Assembly: GCA_003222935.1 (NCBI GenBank)
Contig: QHXL01000432.1
Coordinates: 1 to 5,446 of the forward strand
Source: Acidobacteriota bacterium
GTDB lineage: Bacteria > Acidobacteriota > Blastocatellia > Pyrinomonadales > Pyrinomonadaceae
Length of the DNA stretch: 5,446 nt
Direction of reading: 5' to 3'
Of the stretch, positions 1 through 5,446 are shown one piece after another. The notes under the pieces are model-generated. The model saw only the letters and a list, made by a program, of their open reading frames with translations, was not told the origin of the DNA and made no database searches. Numbering within the stretch: the stretch's first letter is position 1; each line of letters opens with the position of its first letter. Made by a program: the position numbers and the translations under genes.

Positions 1-1159
<1,159 letters not shown>

Positions 1160-1170
1160 GTCGACGCGAG

Positions 1171-1175
1171 CCTCC
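1171..1175 (-). promoter_or_regulatory. Ribosome binding site of the M28 peptidase gene
   Basis: The minus strand reads GGAGG here, 11 nt before the TTG at 1157-1159. It supports that TTG as the start. Another in-frame TTG at 1175-1177 overlaps this site and would add six residues, including two acidic ones, ahead of the signal peptide, so it is less likely. An ATG further upstream (about 1199) is in a different frame and soon reaches a stop. Confidence 0.6.
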
Positions 1176-1251
1176 AATTTGGAATCGATAAAGACGCATC
1201 GCAGTTTAGCTGATGAGGGTTTGTTTGCACACTTCGGTGAAACGAAATAGG

Positions 1252-1344
1252 TCATCCACAGATTACGCGGATTACGCAGATTTCTTCCAAGCGGCCAATC
1301 AATTACAGTTTTTCAAATCGCGGAATCAGCGTAATCTGTGGAGA
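1252..1344. repeat. Imperfect inverted repeat, copy A (CACAGATTACGC family)
   Basis: The left arm begins TCATCCACAGATTACGC and the right arm ends GCGTAATCTGTGGA. The outer 14 bases of the arms (1255-1268 and 1329-1342) are perfectly complementary, and pairing continues inward with a few mismatches and a one-base bulge for about 27 nt. The centre is A/T-rich (AATTACAGTTTTTC). Each arm has a 9-nt internal period (GATTACGCG then GATTACGCA). Copy B at about 2378-2484 shares the arms and, more loosely, the centre in the same orientation, so the two are one element family. The copy sits between the divergent peptidase and racemase-family genes, and its right end runs into the ribosome binding site of the latter. 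No transposase is present. It could be a non-autonomous mobile or REP-like element, or a structured intergenic repeat. I saw no confident promoter in this gap. Confidence 0.85.
1340..1344 (+). promoter_or_regulatory. Ribosome binding site of the racemase-family gene, overlapping repeat A
   Basis: The bases GGAGA lie 8 nt before the ATG at 1353-1355, a normal spacing. This favours that ATG over the in-frame GTG at 1338, which would place the start inside the repeat arm with no comparable site ahead of it. The first three bases belong to the conserved TGTGGA end of repeat copy A, so the repeat contributes part of the site and could mask it in a hairpin. Confidence 0.65.
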
Positions 1345-1352
1345 ATATTCTC

Positions 1353-2360
1353 ATGACCCAATTATTCGATAACTGGAATTGGCCCACTCGCGATAGCAAC
1401 CGGATCACTGCGATCGAAATGCATACTGGAGGTGAGCCGCTGCGTGTGTTCGTTTCCGGGCTTCCCCGAATTGAGGGTAAAACTGTTCTGGAGAAGCGGC
1501 GTCACTTTAGCGAGCACTACGACCACGTCCGCAAGGGAACGATGTGGGAGCCTCGAGGTCATGCAGACATGTATGGAGCGGTAATAACACCCTCAGATGA
1601 TGCTGATTTTGATGTCTTCTTTCTTCACAACGAAGGCTACAGCACGATGTGTGGTCACGCGATCATCGCCCTTACAAAACTTGTAATTGAAACGGGGTTA
1701 GTTCAAAAGGCGGAGATTAGTTTCAATGTGCCTGCTGGAAGGATTGAAGCTCGCGCAGATCTAAAAGACGGCAAGGTGGTGCAGTCGTCGTTTAGGAATG
1801 TTCCTTCATTCCTCTATTTACGAAATCAAACCGTGAATGTCACAGGGCTTGGTGTGGTCTCTTTCGATGTTGCTTACGGTGGGGCGTTTTACGCTTTCGT
1901 GGATGCAGCAAATCTGGATCTCGGTCTGGGCCCTGACAATCTTCACAAACTAATCGACTACGGTCGCCGAATTAAACACTCCGTGATCGCGGAGTTTCCA
2001 ATACGCCATCCATTCGAGTACGATTTGAGTTTTCTCTATGGGACGATCTTCACTGGCGCAGCGTTAGACTCAAGCAATCACAGTCGGAACGTCTGTATCT
2101 TTGCCGATGGCGAAGTCGATCGTTCTGTTAGCGCACGCGCCGCTCTTCATCATGCGAAGGGGGAACTCGCGCTTAACGAGAAGATCACGATTGAGAGCAT
2201 TGTCGGAAGTACCATGACTGTGGCGGCGGTCGAGGCAACGAGATTTGGTGATTACGACGCGGTCGTGCCTGAGGTGAGTGGCACCGCGTTCATCACTGGC
2301 AAGAGTGAATTCTATTTCGATCCGGATGATCCGTTCCGGGAAGGCTTTATCCTGAGGTGA
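1353..2360 (+). CDS. Proline racemase / trans-3-hydroxy-L-proline dehydratase family protein lacking the second catalytic loop
   Basis: The predicted 335-residue protein belongs to the proline racemase superfamily. It most resembles the trans-L-3-hydroxyproline dehydratase branch (as in human L3HYPDH), cytosolic enzymes that dehydrate trans-3-hydroxy-L-proline to pyrroline-2-carboxylate. Family signatures are MHTGGEPLR (residues 23-31), EPRGHADMYGAV (66-77), LHNEGYSTMCGHA (91-103, first catalytic Cys100), VAYGGAFYAFV (173-183), FLYGTIFTG (227-235) and EVSGTAFITG (307-316). In relatives the second catalytic residue (Cys in racemases; Thr or Ser in dehydratases) follows DRSP, as in DRSPTGSGV or DRSPCGTGT. 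Here the chain runs DRSVSARAALHHAKG (256-270), so five residues equivalent to PTGSG are absent while both flanks align. Activity is therefore doubtful or altered. The ATG is preceded by GGAGA; a GTG at 1338 would add five residues. The gene is bracketed by the two repeat copies. The family is sure, the specific reaction is not. Confidence 0.92.
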   Translation: MTQLFDNWNWPTRDSNRITAIEMHTGGEPLRVFVSGLPRIEGKTVLEKRRHFSEHYDHVRKGTMWEPRGHADMYGAVITPSDDADFDVFFLHNEGYSTMCGHAIIALTKLVIETGLVQKAEISFNVPAGRIEARADLKDGKVVQSSFRNVPSFLYLRNQTVNVTGLGVVSFDVAYGGAFYAFVDAANLDLGLGPDNLHKLIDYGRRIKHSVIAEFPIRHPFEYDLSFLYGTIFTGAALDSSNHSRNVCIFADGEVDRSVSARAALHHAKGELALNEKITIESIVGSTMTVAAVEATRFGDYDAVVPEVSGTAFITGKSEFYFDPDDPFREGFILR

Positions 2361-2377
2361 GACCAAGCACATAAAAC

Positions 2378-2484
2378 ATCATCCACAGATTCCGCGAATT
2401 ACTCAGATTTTTTGGAAAGAAATGTGGCGAGGTTGATTAAGTAATTTTTAAGAAATCTGGGTAATCGGCGTTATCTGTGGATGT
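2378..2484. repeat. Imperfect inverted repeat, copy B (CACAGATTACGC family)
   Basis: This is the second copy of the element seen at 1252-1344. The left arm starts TCATCCACAGATTCCGCG and the right arm ends GGCGTTATCTGTGGATG. The outer 11 bases (2380-2390 and 2473-2483) are perfectly complementary, and about 30 nt pair with roughly six mismatches. The A/T-rich centre includes GATTAAGTAATTTTTAAG and resembles the centre of copy A. The element starts about 18 nt after the racemase-family stop codon and ends about 8 nt before the efflux gene stop codon, so it fills nearly the whole convergent gap. A hairpin here could end or stabilise transcripts from both sides, although it lacks the G/C-rich stem and clean T-run of a classic intrinsic terminator. 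Confidence 0.85.
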
Positions 2485-2492
2485 TTCTTTGG

Positions 2493-5446
2493 TTAGTCGC
2501 CCGTCGCCATGTCGGTTGGCGGGTGAGTAGTTTCAGGAGATTGTTTGGCAGTTCTGGACTTGCGAGAGCCGAAGAATGCAGTTCGATCCAAAACGTTCTC
2601 TTGAAAGCGCTCGAGATAAAGGTAAATCACCGGAGTTATGTAGAGCGTAATAAACTGCGAGATCACCAGACCACCCACCACGACCAGACCCAACGGACGA
2701 CGCGACGAACCATCAGCACCAAACCCCAATGCGATCGGCAGGGCGCCAAACACAGCGGCCAACGTAGTCATGAGGATTGGTCTAAAGCGGTCCATGCTCG
2801 CGTCGTGGATCGCCTGTTCGGCAGATTCACCCGCCTCAACTCGCTGACGCGCGAAGTCGACGATCATGATGCCGTTCTTCTTCACGATTCCCATCAACAT
2901 AAACATGCCGACAAACGCATAGAGCGACGCTTCCTGTCCAAACACGAGCAGCGTGAATAAACCACCCACTAAAGCTGTCGGCAGTGTCGAAAGAACTGTT
3001 AACGGATGCACATAACTTTCGTAGAGGATCGCGAGAATCACATACATCACGAACACTGCCAGCGCCATCAACATCGTTAGGCTAGTCACGGTGTTCGAGA
3101 AAGTCTGCGCCTCACCAACAAGTTCACCACGAACACTTGGAGGTATCATCTCTGCGGCAGTCTTGCTGATGTAGTTTGTCGCATCGCCAAGCGCTACCCC
3201 GGGTTTGAGATTGAAGAACAGCGTCACACTGGTGAATTGGTTCAAGTGATGAACTGTCTGTGGGCCAAGTGTTGTCTTCCAGGTAACAAGTTCACCCAGG
3301 GGGACGAGTCGTTGTCCGTCGTCGGATCTTATGTAGAGTTTCGACAGGTCTTCTGGATTGGAACGCGCTGAATCCTCCATCTCAAGGATTACCTGATATT
3401 GATCTTCCGGTTTCTTTATCAGGTACAAATAGTTTTGCGAATAGGCATTGCGAAGTAACGTAAGAATTCTGCTTTCAGAGACTCCATAAGTCTTGGCCTG
3501 GTCGCGCCGGAGGTCGATGTTGAGGTTTGGGGTGTTGTGATAGAGATCAGATGAAATTGTCAGAAAGCCAGGGTAGGTCATCAACTTGGCCAACAGCTTC
3601 TGACTAACTTCGTAGACTTCGTTGGGATTAGCGCCCGACAATGCGAAAGCGTATTGGCCTTGTTGTTGACTCGTAACGCCGGTGCTGATTTCGAGCACCG
3701 GAAAAGGTCTAAGGAAAGTGAACACGCCGGGAATCTGATTGAGCTTACCCATCATCTCGGCAGTTACTTCTGCAATGGGCTTCCGCTGTTCCGGCGGTTT
3801 AATGAACGTAAAAGTGATGCCCTGGTTCGCCGCCAGAGAACCGGTGGCGCCGGTCATCGTGAAATCGGTGATGACATTTGGATCCTGATGAAGGGTTTCG
3901 TCAACACGATTTTGCAGCTCACGCATTTGCGCAGGCGACGAGCCTTCGCGTGCGATGAATGCTCCAAACATGACGCTGCTATCGCCGGGCGGTAGAAAGG
4001 CTTTGGGTACGAGAATAAACAGCCAGATTGTTCCCGCTAAACAAATGACCCAGATTACTGGCGAAATCCAGCGATGCTTTAAGAACCACCAGAGCGAACC
4101 ACCATACAGCCCAAGCACACGCTTTTCTATTCCGCCAATCACTCGCTCCATCCACGTTTTCTTCGAACCCTCGCCACGAGGTTTCAACAGCCGCGCACAC
4201 ATCAAAGGCGTGAGCGTGAGTGAAACTAAACCTGACGCAAAGATTGCGATCACGATCGTGATAGCGAACTCCCGGAAGATTCGTCCGACCAGCCCACTCA
4301 TAAAAACGAGCGGGATGAACACTGCCGCCAGCGAGATCGTCATCGACATGATCGTGAAACTGATCTCTCTGGCACTGTTGATTGAAGCTTCGTATGGATG
4401 TTCGCCTTCTTCCATTCGCCTCACAGTGTTTTCGAGAAACACAATCGCGTCGTCGACCAGGAAACCGATCGCAAGCGTCAGAGCCATCAGCGATAGATTG
4501 TCGAGGCTGTAACCAAGCGCATGCATCGCCATGAAGGTGATGAGCAGCGACAGCGGAAGCGCGACAACGGGAATTAAGGTGTCAGTGGCGCGACCGAGAA
4601 ACGCAAAGATCACTATCACCACCAGAACGAATGCAATGATCAATGTCATTTGGACATCGGCAACTGAGTGAACGATGTTGAGCGAGCGATCGTAGATTGG
4701 CGTGATGCGAATCGACCCTGGAAGTTCTGTGCTGAGTTGCGGCAGTATCTTACGAATGCCACTTGCGACCTCGACTGCGTTTGCGCCGGCGCGACGATTC
4801 ACTGCGACGATTACGGTCGCTGAAGGCACGTCGTAACCACGTACCCAGAAGCGCATGTTTACGCGCTCATCCTGGACAGACTCCTTAACCTCGGCAACAT
4901 CGCGTAGGTAAACAGGCGCGTTGCCTGTGCCGCCCACGATCAGGTTGCTGTATTGCTCTGCAGTTTCGAGTTGACCTTGCGGCCGGAGGATTGCTGTACC
5001 AGAACTACTGTCTAACTGTCCGGCGCCGGTGTAGCTTGTGCCGCTCTTAATTGCATTACTAAGGTCATCGATTGAGATCCCGCGTGCCCACAGCGCCGAC
5101 GGATTTGCCTTGATGCGAATGGCCGACTTCGTTCCGAAGACGTTCACCCGAGAAACGCCCGGCAAAATACTGATGCGTTGTCCAACCTGTGTGCTCGCGT
5201 AATCGTAAAGTTGGCCCCGCGTTACCGAATCGCTGGTCAATGCGATGTACATGATCGCTTGATCGTTCGGGTTGGACTTTGAATAGGTTGGTGGAGAAGG
5301 GAGGTCGGCGGGCAAACTTCCGATTGCTTGAGAGATCGCCGTTTGCACATCGGTCGCAGCCGCATCGATGTCTTTCTCGAGAGCAAACTGAAGCGTCAAC
5401 GTCGCGAAGCCTTGAGTACTTGAAGACGTTACTACTTCCAACCCGT
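2493..5446 (-). CDS. RND efflux pump inner-membrane permease, MdtC/MuxB-like (HAE1 family); N-terminus off the right edge
   Basis: Proton-driven permease of a tripartite envelope pump, which exports hydrophobic or amphiphilic compounds with a periplasmic adaptor and an outer-membrane channel. The frame stays open to the right edge; 982 residues follow from a TTG at 5441, which is internal, since relatives have about 60-70 more residues including TM1. Counting from it, the first periplasmic porter half (about 1-262) carries EVVTSSSTQG and DIDAAATDVQ. TM2-TM6 lie at about 266-414, with the proton-relay Asp pair D330/D331 in LVDDAIVFLEN. TM7 is about 457-478, the second periplasmic half about 480-785, and TM8-TM12 about 788-941. 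K855 in GIVKKNGIMIVDFA matches the relay Lys of AcrB TM10. LYESYVHPLTVLSTLP and VVGGLVISQFITLYITP point to the MdtC-like branch. A polar tail of about 40 residues ends the protein at TAA. No partner gene is visible; upstream genes should lie beyond the right edge. The substrate cannot be told. Confidence 0.96.
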   Translation of the reverse strand, partial: GLEVVTSSSTQGFATLTLQFALEKDIDAAATDVQTAISQAIGSLPADLPSPPTYSKSNPNDQAIMYIALTSDSVTRGQLYDYASTQVGQRISILPGVSRVNVFGTKSAIRIKANPSALWARGISIDDLSNAIKSGTSYTGAGQLDSSSGTAILRPQGQLETAEQYSNLIVGGTGNAPVYLRDVAEVKESVQDERVNMRFWVRGYDVPSATVIVAVNRRAGANAVEVASGIRKILPQLSTELPGSIRITPIYDRSLNIVHSVADVQMTLIIAFVLVVIVIFAFLGRATDTLIPVVALPLSLLITFMAMHALGYSLDNLSLMALTLAIGFLVDDAIVFLENTVRRMEEGEHPYEASINSAREISFTIMSMTISLAAVFIPLVFMSGLVGRIFREFAITIVIAIFASGLVSLTLTPLMCARLLKPRGEGSKKTWMERVIGGIEKRVLGLYGGSLWWFLKHRWISPVIWVICLAGTIWLFILVPKAFLPPGDSSVMFGAFIAREGSSPAQMRELQNRVDETLHQDPNVITDFTMTGATGSLAANQGITFTFIKPPEQRKPIAEVTAEMMGKLNQIPGVFTFLRPFPVLEISTGVTSQQQGQYAFALSGANPNEVYEVSQKLLAKLMTYPGFLTISSDLYHNTPNLNIDLRRDQAKTYGVSESRILTLLRNAYSQNYLYLIKKPEDQYQVILEMEDSARSNPEDLSKLYIRSDDGQRLVPLGELVTWKTTLGPQTVHHLNQFTSVTLFFNLKPGVALGDATNYISKTAAEMIPPSVRGELVGEAQTFSNTVTSLTMLMALAVFVMYVILAILYESYVHPLTVLSTLPTALVGGLFTLLVFGQEASLYAFVGMFMLMGIVKKNGIMIVDFARQRVEAGESAEQAIHDASMDRFRPILMTTLAAVFGALPIALGFGADGSSRRPLGLVVVGGLVISQFITLYITPVIYLYLERFQENVLDRTAFFGSRKSRTAKQSPETTHPPTDMATGD

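Noticed and set aside
1160..1251. Sigma-70-type promoters in the divergent gap
   Set aside because: Only weak matches such as TAAACT on the minus strand were seen, with no convincing paired -35 element.
1338..1340. GTG as the start of the racemase-family gene
   Set aside because: It lies inside the repeat arm and has no ribosome site, whereas the ATG at 1353 has GGAGA at 8 nt.
1362..1562. Minus-strand open frame inside the racemase-family gene
   Set aside because: Fully antisense to strongly recognisable motifs of the plus-strand gene (MHTGGEPLR, EPRGH).
2070..2372. Minus-strand open frame of 100 codons over the 3' end of the racemase-family gene
   Set aside because: Antisense shadow of conserved C-terminal motifs; no independent ribosome site or domain.
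1252..2484. Repeat copies as a CRISPR array or composite transposon
   Set aside because: There are only two copies over 1 kb apart, with no spacer-sized periodicity, no transposase and no visible target duplication.
2481..2960. Plus-strand open frame of 159 codons starting at the end of repeat B
   Set aside because: Antisense to the well-conserved C-terminal membrane segments of the efflux permease; the Arg/His/Gln-rich translation is typical of a shadow frame.
3654..4512. Two further plus-strand open frames and a 73-codon minus-strand frame inside the efflux gene
   Set aside because: All overlap the RND permease coding frame, which has continuous family-like sequence throughout.
5439..5441. 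TTG as the true start of the efflux permease
   Set aside because: The frame continues upstream to the window edge, and the first residues (EVVTSSSTQG) match an internal position of RND permeases after TM1, so the gene starts beyond the window.

Overview
The window holds three protein genes, two of them cut by the window edges, and two copies of an imperfect inverted repeat that flank the middle gene. Base composition is balanced (roughly half G+C by eye). Shine-Dalgarno-like sites precede both visible starts. A tripartite RND efflux pump implies a diderm (Gram-negative) bacterium. The gene types and the CACAGATTACGC-type repeats fit an environmental heterotroph, perhaps Acidobacteriota, but that placement is an inference and no marker gene is present.

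Layout. (1) Bases 1-1159, minus strand: a secreted M28-family zinc peptidase of the carboxypeptidase Q (PGCP) type. It is translated from a TTG start with a signal peptide and runs off the left edge before its C-terminus. (2) About 1252-1344: repeat copy A, in the divergent gap. (3) Bases 1353-2360, plus strand: a proline racemase / trans-3-hydroxy-L-proline dehydratase family protein. It keeps the first catalytic cysteine but lacks, by a clean five-residue in-frame gap, the loop carrying the second catalytic residue. (4) About 2378-2484: repeat copy B, filling almost all of the convergent gap. (5) Bases 2493-5446, minus strand: an MdtC/MuxB-like RND efflux permease, complete at the C-terminus and lacking roughly its first 60-70 residues beyond the right edge.

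The three genes do not form one operon: the orientations are minus, plus, minus. The peptidase and the hydroxyproline-type enzyme are divergent neighbours and could both serve peptide and imino-acid scavenging, but this is weak inference. The efflux gene is probably the last gene of its own operon, with adaptor and other partners beyond the right edge.

The points most worth a second look are the missing catalytic loop in an otherwise well-conserved enzyme, and the repeat pair that brackets that gene closely, one copy overlapping its ribosome binding site.
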